The position numbers and the translations under genes are program-made. A stretch of 40,046 nt of DNA from a bacterium. Its GTDB lineage: Bacteria; Zixibacteria; MSB-5A5; WJJR01. Within the stretch, counting starts at the first letter, position 1. Each line of letters starts with the position of its first letter. Below are positions 22,956 through 31,129 of the stretch, piece after piece. The stretch lies in the NCBI GenBank assembly GCA_035559435.1, contig DATMBC010000020.1, positions 1 through 40,046 of the forward strand, read 5' to 3'. The notes under the pieces were generated by a model. The model did not search any database, was not told the DNA's origin, and worked only from the letters and a program-made list of their open reading frames with translations.

Positions 22956-25811
22956 CTACTCGTCGCCGGTCTCGTCGAACTCGCTGACCGAGACATGCTG
23001 AGAAAACTCGTCGTCGGTCAACGCCAGCAGGCATTCGTGCAGTTGTTCAATCGCAAACGGCTTGACCAGGACCGCATCGACCGGCTCGGCCATCTCGCGC
23101 GCCCCCGCGTCGGCCATCATGATGACCGGCATCTCGGCGCGGTGCGACTTGATCCACTGCACCAGCGCGAAGCCCTCCTCCTGCGGCAGCTCGGCGCTGA
23201 TCAGGACGGCGTCGTAGTGGCCGCCGATGTAGCGGGCGTATCCTTCCTGCGCCGCGGCCGCCACGGTCGCTTCATGCCCCAGACTGGCGAGCATGCCGGT
23301 GACCACATCCTGCATTTCCGGCTGATCCTCCACCACCAGGACGGACAGTGTGCCGGGAACGGGCTCGGCGACTTCCTCCTCATCGTCCGCCATCGGCTCG
23401 GGGGCGGCGACGGGGGCCGTCACCCCGAGCGTGATCTGCATGCCGACACGGTCATCGCCGTCATAGAGCCAGCGGGCGACGTTGCCTTCCACGGGAATCT
23501 CTTCGCCGTCGGCCTCGGCCTCTTCGAAGCCGGCGGAGAGGCGGGTCATCTGGACCACGGTCCCCGATTCGCGCGAGAGGGTCTTGATGGCAAATCCCAT
23601 CGACTCAGCGATGATCCGTCCCCGGCAGGTGCGGCGGGCCTCATCGAGGCGTTCGCCGAGCCAGAGGGTGTCGACCGTCGGGGTGTCATGCGCGGAGAGT
23701 TCGAGATGCCACTCGTCCTGATCCTGCTGCGCCACCCACTCGAGCAACGCGGTGTGCAGTTCGCGCTGGTGGGGCTTTGAGCCATTGTCCTGGACCGGGG
23801 CGGGGAGCGCAGCGGCTTCGGCCTGCGCGGCTTCCTCCTCGGGCGAGAACCCGGCGGGGGGCGCCATCAGCGCCTCTTCCAGCATCGCCACCTGATCCTG
23901 CAGGGAAGAGAGCCGTTCCTCGTACTCATCGCGGATGCGTTCGGCTTCGTTGTGGGCGCGCGCCAACGCCATCCCCTGTTCGAAGCGGGTGTTTTCCAGT
24001 TCGAGTTTCAGGTCCAGGAGCAGTTGTTCGCCGGCGTCATGGGTGGCCTCCCATTCTTCCCGGGCGCGGGCGTGGGCGTCGCGCTCGGCCTCCAGCAATT
24101 GCACATAGCGCGATTCGGTTTGACGCAATTCCTGCCGCAGGTTGTCGCGTTCAGCGTCAAAGTGCGCCTGCTGGTCGGCCAGCGTCAGCCGCATCGACTG
24201 GATTTCCTGCTTGAGCACGCGCTGCTCATCGACGGCGGCGCGGCGTTCCTCGTCGGCCCGCGCTCGCAATTCGCTCATCTGCCGGTTATGCTCCTGCTCG
24301 ATGGCGGCAATCTGCGTTTCCAGTTCGCCGATGCGCGCCTGGAGCGTTTCGGCCTCGCGCCGCCGCTCGACGGCCAGTGTCTGCCGCTCGCGCGCCATCT
24401 GCGCCTCGGCCGCTTCGAGCTTGCGGGCGTGTGTGCCGCGTTCTTCCTCGCGCGCGCGCTGTTCGGCCTCCAGCTCACGGGAGAGCGTGTGGACACTGGC
24501 TTCCAGCGCGCGAATCTGCGCGATCGCCTGATCGTGGCGGATCCGTTCGGCGGACAGCTGCTGCTGGTGTTCGTCGGCCATGCGCCGCTTTTCCTCGTCG
24601 GTGGCGCGGCGCAGTTCTTCCAGACGGGCGACTATGACATCGACCTCATGGCGCGCGGTCTGCCGGGCCTCCTGCGCGGCGGCGCGGGCGGCGTCGAGCT
24701 GCGCGCCCAGATCACGACGCAAAACGGCGACTTCCTGCGCGTGGGACGCGGCCGCGGCCGCGGCGGCGGATTCCAGACGCGCGATGTCTTCGGCGGCTTT
24801 GCGACGCGCTTCGTCGAGCTCCATCGTCAGACGCCCGGTGCGGGAGTTCAGCTCGGTCTCCCAGGCGCGGCGCTCGTCGGCCATTCGCCGGTCGGCGGCG
24901 CGCACCTGCTCGCGCACCGCGTCCAGTTCGCGTTCCTGCGCCGCCTTCTGCGCTTCGAGTTGCTGCGCGGCCGATTCCAGTTGACGTTGGAGCCGTCCCT
25001 CGGCAATCACCGCGGCGACATAGTCGGCGGCGGCATGCAGACGGCGCGCGCGGTCATCATCGAAACGCGATTCCGACGAGTCGGCGAGGATGATGATGCC
25101 CAGCAGGCGCTTTTCGGATGAACCGGGAGTCCCGGTGACCAGCGGCAACCCGAGCACCGACTGGATGCCTTCGGCTTCCCATTCGGGGAAAAACAGACGG
25201 ATCTCTTCGGCACGGGAGAAGACATGCGCTTTGTGCAAGCGCGCCAGACGGTCGAAGCCTGTGCCGGTGCCGCGCACGGTCTCGACCTGGCGGCGGAAGT
25301 TCTGGCTCATGTTCGCAGCGCCGGTCAGAATCCATTCACGGCCAGTCGGATTGTAGAGCCAGAGTCCGCCGGTGGTGACGCCAGCGGCACGGACCATTTC
25401 CTTCAAGGCGAACTCTAAGACTTCAAGGAAAGTGTATGGGCCGCTGACGACTTCGCGCAAGGTATCGTACAAATCGAAACCGGCGCGAATCTCCTCCAAC
25501 CGCCGGCGCTCCTCGGCCAGGTCGCGCAGACGCTCCATCGAACCGGACACCACCAGTCCGAGCCCGCCGGCAAGCAACACACCGGAAATGATCGGAAGCG
25601 CCACGCCCAACCCGGGATTGGCGGTGGCGGTCGCCAGCCATCCCCCGATGGCCCAGCCAATCGAACCGGCCAGCGCAATGCCGAGGCCAGTGTAGACCTT
25701 GCGCCAACCGAGGAAGCCCAGGGACCAGTGCCTTTCATGCGAGCGGAAAGCGTAGACGAGTAAAACAACGCAGGCGAGGGCCAGAAAAAGGCCCGGGAGA
25801 AAAGCGACCAT
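22956..25811 (-). CDS. Membrane GAF / long coiled-coil / pseudo-receiver protein
   Basis: A 951-residue protein. Three membrane segments lie at about 5-22, 38-60 and 66-88. A GAF sensor domain (about 115-270) is followed by a very long, Glu/Arg/Ala/Gln-rich coiled coil (about 270-650), then an unrecognised segment (about 680-800), then a receiver domain (about 822-935). The receiver keeps the acidic pair (Glu828-Asp829) and Lys917, but the phosphoacceptor Asp is Ser872 (AVLISAELP) and the Thr/Ser switch position is Ala900. No histidine-kinase DHp or ATPase domain is visible. It is therefore a likely scaffold or signalling adaptor that does not use Asp phosphorylation. Confidence 0.82.
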   Translation of the reverse strand: MVAFLPGLFLALACVVLLVYAFRSHERHWSLGFLGWRKVYTGLGIALAGSIGWAIGGWLATATANPGLGVALPIISGVLLAGGLGLVVSGSMERLRDLAEERRRLEEIRAGFDLYDTLREVVSGPYTFLEVLEFALKEMVRAAGVTTGGLWLYNPTGREWILTGAANMSQNFRRQVETVRGTGTGFDRLARLHKAHVFSRAEEIRLFFPEWEAEGIQSVLGLPLVTGTPGSSEKRLLGIIILADSSESRFDDDRARRLHAAADYVAAVIAEGRLQRQLESAAQQLEAQKAAQERELDAVREQVRAADRRMADERRAWETELNSRTGRLTMELDEARRKAAEDIARLESAAAAAAASHAQEVAVLRRDLGAQLDAARAAAQEARQTARHEVDVIVARLEELRRATDEEKRRMADEHQQQLSAERIRHDQAIAQIRALEASVHTLSRELEAEQRAREEERGTHARKLEAAEAQMARERQTLAVERRREAETLQARIGELETQIAAIEQEHNRQMSELRARADEERRAAVDEQRVLKQEIQSMRLTLADQQAHFDAERDNLRQELRQTESRYVQLLEAERDAHARAREEWEATHDAGEQLLLDLKLELENTRFEQGMALARAHNEAERIRDEYEERLSSLQDQVAMLEEALMAPPAGFSPEEEAAQAEAAALPAPVQDNGSKPHQRELHTALLEWVAQQDQDEWHLELSAHDTPTVDTLWLGERLDEARRTCRGRIIAESMGFAIKTLSRESGTVVQMTRLSAGFEEAEADGEEIPVEGNVARWLYDGDDRVGMQITLGVTAPVAAPEPMADDEEEVAEPVPGTLSVLVVEDQPEMQDVVTGMLASLGHEATVAAAAQEGYARYIGGHYDAVLISAELPQEEGFALVQWIKSHRAEMPVIMMADAGAREMAEPVDAVLVKPFAIEQLHECLLALTDDEFSQHVSVSEFDETGDE

Positions 25812-26137
25812 CGCGCACCCCTAAGAAGTAAGAAAGCTCAACGTTCTCTTGGTGGGTACCTGCCCCCAAGGACATCGACAACGGAACCCGAAGTAATCTC
25901 AGATGTTAGTTGTGTCAAGGGAAATGAATCCTCGCTTTGAAAATCTCGATTACATCCGGGACATAAAGATCATATTGTCGGAGGGGTAGTTAGGGGAACA
26001 TCCGATTGCGCTCACTTCGTCGTCGTCGAAAAGTTTCGCGTCAGAATGGGATCATTTTGGAATCCCGGCGGCGTTTTGCGCGTCTTACTTTATAGCGTGC
26101 GCGCGGGATAGAACGCCGGCGTCGGAGGAAGAACCAA
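25812..26137. other. Divergent intergenic region, 326 bases
   Basis: This separates the minus-strand GAF/pseudo-receiver gene from the plus-strand small membrane protein gene. It is visibly more AT-rich than its surroundings. On the minus strand a perfect TTGACA (25918-25913) could be a -35 for the GAF gene, but the best -10 at 16-17 bases (TTACTT/TACTTC) is poor. On the plus strand GGAGGAAG serves the gene at 26138. No convincing ORF or RNA gene is seen. Confidence 0.5.
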
Positions 26138-26392
26138 ATGGCAGAAGAACAGAGCAAAAAGGGAAATCATTCAAAAGGTTCTCTGACGGCCGGGTTTATT
26201 CTCGTCGGGGTCGGACTGGTGTTTCTGCTGTCCAACCTCAACGTGATACCCGACTTGGGCGAGACCTGGCCGCTGTTCCTGATCATCATCGGCGCCTCAC
26301 TTGTGCTGGGAGCGCTGAGGGATCGTCGCTCATCCGACACACAAGACCCGAATCCACCGACTGAGCCCACCCCCCCTCCGCCCATTCTCTGA
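26138..26392 (+). CDS. Small two-helix membrane protein (LiaF/DUF5668-like N-domain)
   Basis: An 84-residue protein: a basic N-terminus, a hydrophobic helix (TAGFILVGVGLVFLLSNLNV), a short turn (IPDLGETW), a second helix (PLFLIIIGASLVLGALRD) and a Pro-rich tail. The two-helix hairpin resembles the LiaI/LiaF-type transmembrane region found in cell-envelope stress proteins. Without the remaining LiaF domain, a role cannot be claimed. GGAGGAAG precedes the ATG. It is a lone gene between the GAF protein and the 446-base gap. Confidence 0.8.
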   Translation: MAEEQSKKGNHSKGSLTAGFILVGVGLVFLLSNLNVIPDLGETWPLFLIIIGASLVLGALRDRRSSDTQDPNPPTEPTPPPPIL

Positions 26393-26838
26393 GCTCGCTC
26401 CAACGGCCGAGCGCGCAATGGGAAGTAGACAGCGAAATCGTCATTCGCACTGCGACCACGGCGATTGCCAACATCCTCTGACGTCTCTTCACTGACGTCG
26501 AGGGCATTCGCTGTTCACGTGTTTACGATACGCACTATCCCCCGTGGACTCGCGCCACACCTGCAATAGAATGAATCCGAGACCCATCGTTGATCGGGCT
26601 TCCGGCGACCTGAGGCCGCCAGTCGATTTGAATCGATCGGGCCGCTTCGGCAGCGCCGTCTGATGACACAAATGCGCTGCGGTAGCGGCGCGAGGCACCC
26701 CGTCGATGAGGGTCCTTGATTAAATGGCACGAGAAAGCCTGACTATAATGTTGACAAGTCTCGACCCCAATAATACACTTCCGAAAGCGACAGTCGTCGT
26801 CCAATAGTGGGGGACGAGCGAGAAAAACGAGACAAGCG
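26393..26838. other. 446-base gap before the HTH-EIIA/Ehr operon
   Basis: I see no convincing gene in it; the frames on the minus strand have no recognisable family. Its right end holds the operon promoter (26751-26779) and, in the leader, a small hairpin with TCGTCC pairing to GGACGA (about 26797-26816). An isolated TATAAT at 26744-26749 overlaps the -35 and could be a second start, with TTAAAT 18 bases upstream. Confidence 0.5.
26751..26779 (+). promoter_or_regulatory. Sigma70-type promoter of the HTH-EIIA/Ehr operon
   Basis: A perfect TTGACA (26751-26756), 17 bases, then TACACT (26774-26779). The start near 26786 gives a leader of about 53 bases. This is the only good promoter found ahead of the seven-gene operon, and no terminator was found inside it. 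Confidence 0.72.
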
Positions 26839-27543
26839 ATGACACTCACGGTACGGGATGTCGCCAGACTGCTAAGTGTATCCGAAAAAACGGTTTACCG
26901 GTGGATCAGCAAGGGCGAAGTTCCCGCCTACCAGGTCCACGAGCAGTATCGTTTCAACCGGGCGGAAATTCTCCAGTGGGCGACTTCGAGAAAGATGGCG
27001 GTCTCTCCCGAGATTTTTGCGGAGCCGGAATCGCATGGCATCGCACTGCCCTCGCTGGCGGAGGCGATTGAGAACGGCGGCGTCTACTATCGCGTGGTCG
27101 GCGTGGATCGCTGGGCCGTGCTGAAGAACATCGTCGGATTGCTGCGCCTGCCCGAGGAAGTTGATCGCGACTTCCTGCTTCGTGTCCTCATCGCGCGTGA
27201 GGAACTCTCATCCACCGGCATCGGGGACGGTATTGCCATCCCGCACGTGCGTAACCCGGTGGTTCTCCACGTTGACAAGCCGTTGGTGGCGCTGTTTTTC
27301 CTGGAGCGGCCGGTCGACTTCGGCGCGATTGACGGCCAGCCGGTGTACGCGCTGTTCATGCTGATCAGCCCCACTGTCCGGGCGCACCTCCACCTCATCT
27401 CGCGCCTGGCGTATGCGCTGCGCGATCCGGCCTTTCATGCGGTCATCGAAAAGCAGGGGCTGCGCGAAGAGATCCTCGACGCCGTGCTCGCCGTTGAAGC
27501 GCGACTCAACCCGCCCGGGCCGGCACCGTCGACGGTCGGTTGA
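26839..27543 (+). CDS. HTH/PTS EIIA fusion regulator
   Basis: A 234-residue protein. Residues 1-55 are an excisionase/MerR-like helix-turn-helix (VRDVARLLSVSEKTVYRWIS, QYRFNRAEILQWA). Residues about 75-225 form a PTS EIIA domain of the PtsN/fructose type, with the phospho-accepting histidine at His136 (GIAIPHVRNP), followed by DFGAIDGQPVYALFMLISP and HLHLISRLAYALRDP. EIIA domains receive phosphate from HPr-type carriers, so DNA binding could respond to the phosphotransfer state. It is the first gene after the promoter and ends one base before hyfB begins. That it regulates this operon is an inference from position. No HPr or EI gene is in the window. Confidence 0.87.
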   Translation: MTLTVRDVARLLSVSEKTVYRWISKGEVPAYQVHEQYRFNRAEILQWATSRKMAVSPEIFAEPESHGIALPSLAEAIENGGVYYRVVGVDRWAVLKNIVGLLRLPEEVDRDFLLRVLIAREELSSTGIGDGIAIPHVRNPVVLHVDKPLVALFFLERPVDFGAIDGQPVYALFMLISPTVRAHLHLISRLAYALRDPAFHAVIEKQGLREEILDAVLAVEARLNPPGPAPSTVG

Positions 27544-27544
27544 A

Positions 27545-29521
27545 ATGATGACAGCGCTGATCTCGAGTATAGGTTTGATCCTGCTGGCGGGGGTCCTCGC
27601 GTTGGCGCTGGGACGTTACAGCCGGGCGGCCGCGATCACCGCGGCCACCGGCATTGTCACCGGCGCGGCGCTGGGGCTCATTCCGGTTATCGCCACCCTG
27701 GTGAGTCTGCAATCGGATTCGGTCCGATGGTCATGGACCGTACCGGGCGGCAGTCTCTGGCTGGGGATCGATCCTCTCTCCGCGGTCTTTCTGCTGATCG
27801 TTTTCCTGTTGAGCATTCCCGTCTGTCTATACGGGGTGCCGTATCTCTCACACCATCACGACTACCCCAGGGGTTTTGTGTGGTTCGCGTCGTCGGTGTT
27901 GATCGCCGCGATGGCGGTGGTTGTGACGGCGCGCAACGCGGTGCTGTTCCTGGTGGCCTGGGAAGCGATGTCGGTGAGTTCGTACTTTCTTGTCTCGCTT
28001 GATCACACCCGGCGGTCGGTGCGTCGCGCCGGGATCACCTACCTCGTTGCGGCCCACATCGGCGTCGCCTTCCTGATCGCGTTCTTTCTTCTGCTGGGAC
28101 GTCCGGCGACATCTCTGGATTTCGAGGATCTCCGCAACGCTACCGGGGGGTCGGCGCTGCTTTTCATCCTTGCGCTCGTCGGGTTTGGCTCGAAGGCGGG
28201 GTTGGTGCCGTTTCATGTCTGGCTGCCCGAGGCGCATCCGGTGGCCCCCAGCCACATCTCCGCGCTGATGTCCGGCGTGATGATCAAGATGGGCATTTAC
28301 GGGCTGTTGCGAGCGATGCTGTTGCTCGGACCGCCGTCCTACTGGTGGGGGGTGACGCTGATCGCGGTGGGGATGATCTCCGCCATCGTCGGCATCCTGT
28401 CCGCCTTGTCGCAATCGAACATCAAGCGATTGCTGGCATACTCGAGCGTTGAGAATGTCGGGATCATCACGATCGGACTGGGGATTGGCGCGCTCGGCTG
28501 GGTGACGCGTTCGTATGGCATCGCGATCCTCGGATTGTCCGGCGCCATTCTGCATGTCGTCAATCACGCGATCTTCAAGGGCGCGCTGTTTCTCGCCGCC
28601 GGGTCCATCCTGCAACGCACCGGGACGCTCGAGCTTGATCGCCTGGGCGGGCTCCTCCGACGGATGCGACGCACCGGACTGGTGATCGTGATCGGCTCGG
28701 TGGCGATTGCCGGCCTGCCGCTCGGAAACGGATTTTTGAGCGAGTTTCTGATTTACCTCGGCGCGTTTCGCGGCGCACTGGTTGACCGCACGGATTTCGC
28801 GGCGCTGGCTTTCGCCGTGGTCATCGGTTTGGCGCTCGTCGGAGGATTGGCCATTATCGGATTCGCCAAACTGACCGGCATCGGCCTGCTGGGCCAACCG
28901 CGGACGCCGACGGCCGCGCAGGCGACGGAGTCCTCTCCCCTGATGACTTACCCCATGCTCGCCATGGGGATTCTCTGTCTCGTCATCGGATTAAACGCCC
29001 ACATGATTCCGGGCGTGCTGGTCCCGTTGAGCGGTTCCATTCTCAACATTCCCGCCGCGGAGGTCTCCGCGGCGCGGGCAGCGATTGCGCCGACGATGCG
29101 GACGCTCAGTCTGGGCATCGGGGCGCTGGCCGTCGTGACCATGATGGCGGCCCTGGCGCGATACGCCGTCCTCCGCGGCCGGACAATCCGCGTGGCGGGA
29201 ACCTGGGATTGCGGCTACGCCGCCCCCGGCCCGCGCATGCAGTACAGCGGATTCTCCTTCGTGCAGATGACCGTCGGGCTGTTTCGGCGTCTGGTGCCCC
29301 TGCAGCGGCGCTCAATGCCGCCGGCCGGATTGTTCCCGCGGCAGGGGTCGTTCGGGATTCGACTCCACGACGGTCTGCTTCACGCGTTTTACATCCCGTT
29401 GTTTGGCAGGGCGGACTGGGCGCTCGGGCGGCTGCGGTGGCTTCAGCACGGCAACATTCATTTGTACATTCTTTACATCCTGGTGACCACGATGGTCCTG
29501 TTGTTCTGGGGGCTGCGATGA
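27545..29521 (+). CDS. hyfB: Hyf-like antiporter subunit HyfB
   Basis: A 658-residue, about 14-16-helix membrane protein of the NuoL/Mrp family, the length expected for HyfB (E. coli about 670). The start is the ATG at 27545, one base after the upstream stop; a longer frame exists but overlaps the EIIA gene. Conserved proton-path signatures are visible: LVAWEAMSVSSYFLVSLDH with its glutamate, and FHVWLPEAHPVAPSHISALM followed by MSGVMIKMGIYG with its lysine. It would be a membrane ion-translocating arm of the complex. It overlaps hyfC by four bases. Confidence 0.93.
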   Translation: MMTALISSIGLILLAGVLALALGRYSRAAAITAATGIVTGAALGLIPVIATLVSLQSDSVRWSWTVPGGSLWLGIDPLSAVFLLIVFLLSIPVCLYGVPYLSHHHDYPRGFVWFASSVLIAAMAVVVTARNAVLFLVAWEAMSVSSYFLVSLDHTRRSVRRAGITYLVAAHIGVAFLIAFFLLLGRPATSLDFEDLRNATGGSALLFILALVGFGSKAGLVPFHVWLPEAHPVAPSHISALMSGVMIKMGIYGLLRAMLLLGPPSYWWGVTLIAVGMISAIVGILSALSQSNIKRLLAYSSVENVGIITIGLGIGALGWVTRSYGIAILGLSGAILHVVNHAIFKGALFLAAGSILQRTGTLELDRLGGLLRRMRRTGLVIVIGSVAIAGLPLGNGFLSEFLIYLGAFRGALVDRTDFAALAFAVVIGLALVGGLAIIGFAKLTGIGLLGQPRTPTAAQATESSPLMTYPMLAMGILCLVIGLNAHMIPGVLVPLSGSILNIPAAEVSAARAAIAPTMRTLSLGIGALAVVTMMAALARYAVLRGRTIRVAGTWDCGYAAPGPRMQYSGFSFVQMTVGLFRRLVPLQRRSMPPAGLFPRQGSFGIRLHDGLLHAFYIPLFGRADWALGRLRWLQHGNIHLYILYILVTTMVLLFWGLR

Positions 29522-30432
29522 GCGCAACCCTCCTGGCCATCGGCCACATTGTCCTGGCGCTGGTCGGCGCCCCATTGCTTCTGGGAATCATCAATCGCAC
29601 CAAAGCGGTCTTCGCCGGACGGCGCGGCCAGCCGGTCCTGCAGCCGTACTTTGACATTCTCAAACTCATGCGCAAAGGCGCCGTGTACAGCAGCACAACC
29701 ACCTGGATATTTCGCGCCGGGCCGGCCGTGACGCTGGCGGCCGTGTTGACCGGCCTCTGCATCGTCCCGTTCGCCGGCGCCAAGCCATTGTTGGCCTTTC
29801 AAGGCGATCTGATCCTGATCGCGTATCTGCTGGCGCTGTCGCGCCTGATGACGGTTCTGGCGGCGATCGACACGGGATCGAGCTTCGAGGGCATGGGGGC
29901 CAGCCGCGAGCTCACGTTTTCCATGCTCGCCGAACCGGCCCTCTTTGTCGGCCTGCTCGCGCTGGCGCGCGTCACGCACAGTCTCTCGCTCGATGGAATC
30001 CTTTACAAGACCGGAGTGACCGGTTGGAGCATCGGCGCGCCAGCGCTGGTCGCCGCCGCATTGTTCGTGGTGTTCCTCACGGAGAACGCGCGCCTGCCCA
30101 TCGACGATCCCGACACGCACCTTGAATTGACGATGATTCACGAAGTCATGGTCCTGGACCATGGGGGACCCGACCTCGGGCTGGTGCAGTGCGGCAGCGC
30201 GCTCAAACTCTGGCTGTTGGGCATTCTGATCGTGGGCGTGGCGTCGCCGAATCTTGCGGACGCAAGTCTCTGGCTGCGGGAAGGCTTCGCGGTGGCCGGT
30301 CTGGCGGCTCTGGCCGTCCTGGTGGGCATCGTGGAGTCGTTCATGGCGCGCATGCGGCTGATGAAGGTGCCGCAACTGCTGATCGGCGCCGGCGCGCTGT
30401 CGGTGCTCGCGGCGATTCTGGTCCTGGGGTGA
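29518..30432 (+). CDS. hyfC: Hyf-like membrane subunit HyfC (NuoH-like)
   Basis: A 304-residue membrane protein homologous to NuoH and HycD, the subunit that joins the catalytic arm to the membrane pump. The ATG at 29518 overlaps the hyfB stop. Signatures are QPYFDILKLMRKG, GSSFEGMGASREL and the acidic loop DDPDTHLELTMIHEVMVLDH, with eight or so hydrophobic helices. Length is normal for HyfC (about 315). Confidence 0.93.
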   Translation: MSATLLAIGHIVLALVGAPLLLGIINRTKAVFAGRRGQPVLQPYFDILKLMRKGAVYSSTTTWIFRAGPAVTLAAVLTGLCIVPFAGAKPLLAFQGDLILIAYLLALSRLMTVLAAIDTGSSFEGMGASRELTFSMLAEPALFVGLLALARVTHSLSLDGILYKTGVTGWSIGAPALVAAALFVVFLTENARLPIDDPDTHLELTMIHEVMVLDHGGPDLGLVQCGSALKLWLLGILIVGVASPNLADASLWLREGFAVAGLAALAVLVGIVESFMARMRLMKVPQLLIGAGALSVLAAILVLG

Positions 30433-30436
30433 GCGT

Positions 30437-31129
30437 ATGAATGACCTGATCAGCATCCTGGTGGTGGTCATCATCATGAGCGATTTCCTGCTGCTGGCGG
30501 CCGGATCGTTGCGTGCCGCCGTGCGCATCATCGGCTTTCAGGGGCTGGCGCTCGGGGTGTTGCCACTGTGCGCGCATCAGAACGGGTTGACGCTGCGTCT
30601 GGTGGCCATCGCGATCCTGGTGATCATTCTGAAAGCCGTGGTCTTCCCGCGTCTGCTCCTCCGGAGTCTGCGTGAGTCGGGCGCGCCCAGGACCATCACG
30701 TTCTTTGTCGGCCCGGTCTCCTCGCTCCTGCTGGGAATCTTTGTCCTGGGCAGTTCGCTTTGGTGGGGGTATCTCCTGCCGCTTCCCGAGCGGTCGCCGT
30801 ACACGCTGGCCGTTCCGATGGTCTTTTTCACGATCGTCACCGGACTCCTGCTGCTGGTGAGCCGAAGGCAGGCGCTGATGCAAGTCATCGGGTATCTGGC
30901 GCTGGAAAACGGGATCTACGCGTTCGGCGTCTTCTTCGCGCAATCCGAGTCGATGCTGATTGAGCTGGGGATCCTGCTGGATGTGTTTGTGGGCGTGTTC
31001 ATCATGGGGATCATGGTGTTCCATATCAGCCGCGAATTCGACAACATCGAATCGAGCCAGCTGAGCACGCTGCGCGACTGGTTTCGCGGCAGTCGCCGCC
31101 CGGCGGGTGGAGGCGGGACGTTGCGATGA
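30437..31129 (+). CDS. hyfE: Hyf-like membrane subunit HyfE (NuoK-like)
   Basis: A 230-residue, six- or seven-helix protein with HyfE motifs: GFQGLALGVLPL, KAVVFPRLLLRSL, GYLALENGIYAFG and LDVFVGVFIMGIMVFHISREFD. It is a membrane component of the ion path. It begins four bases after hyfC and overlaps hyfF by four. Confidence 0.9.
   Translation: MNDLISILVVVIIMSDFLLLAAGSLRAAVRIIGFQGLALGVLPLCAHQNGLTLRLVAIAILVIILKAVVFPRLLLRSLRESGAPRTITFFVGPVSSLLLGIFVLGSSLWWGYLLPLPERSPYTLAVPMVFFTIVTGLLLLVSRRQALMQVIGYLALENGIYAFGVFFAQSESMLIELGILLDVFVGVFIMGIMVFHISREFDNIESSQLSTLRDWFRGSRRPAGGGGTLR

Noticed and set aside
22956-25811. Hybrid histidine kinase
   Set aside because: No H-box or ATP-binding N/G boxes could be seen between the coiled coil and the receiver, and the receiver lacks its phosphoacceptor.
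26744-26749. A consensus TATAAT as the main operon promoter
   Set aside because: Its -35 (TTAAAT at 18 bases) is poor, whereas the overlapping TTGACA-N17-TACACT pair is better; it may be secondary.
26393-26750. Small genes in the gap before the Ehr operon
   Set aside because: The minus-strand frames of 60-100 residues have no recognisable composition or ribosome site.
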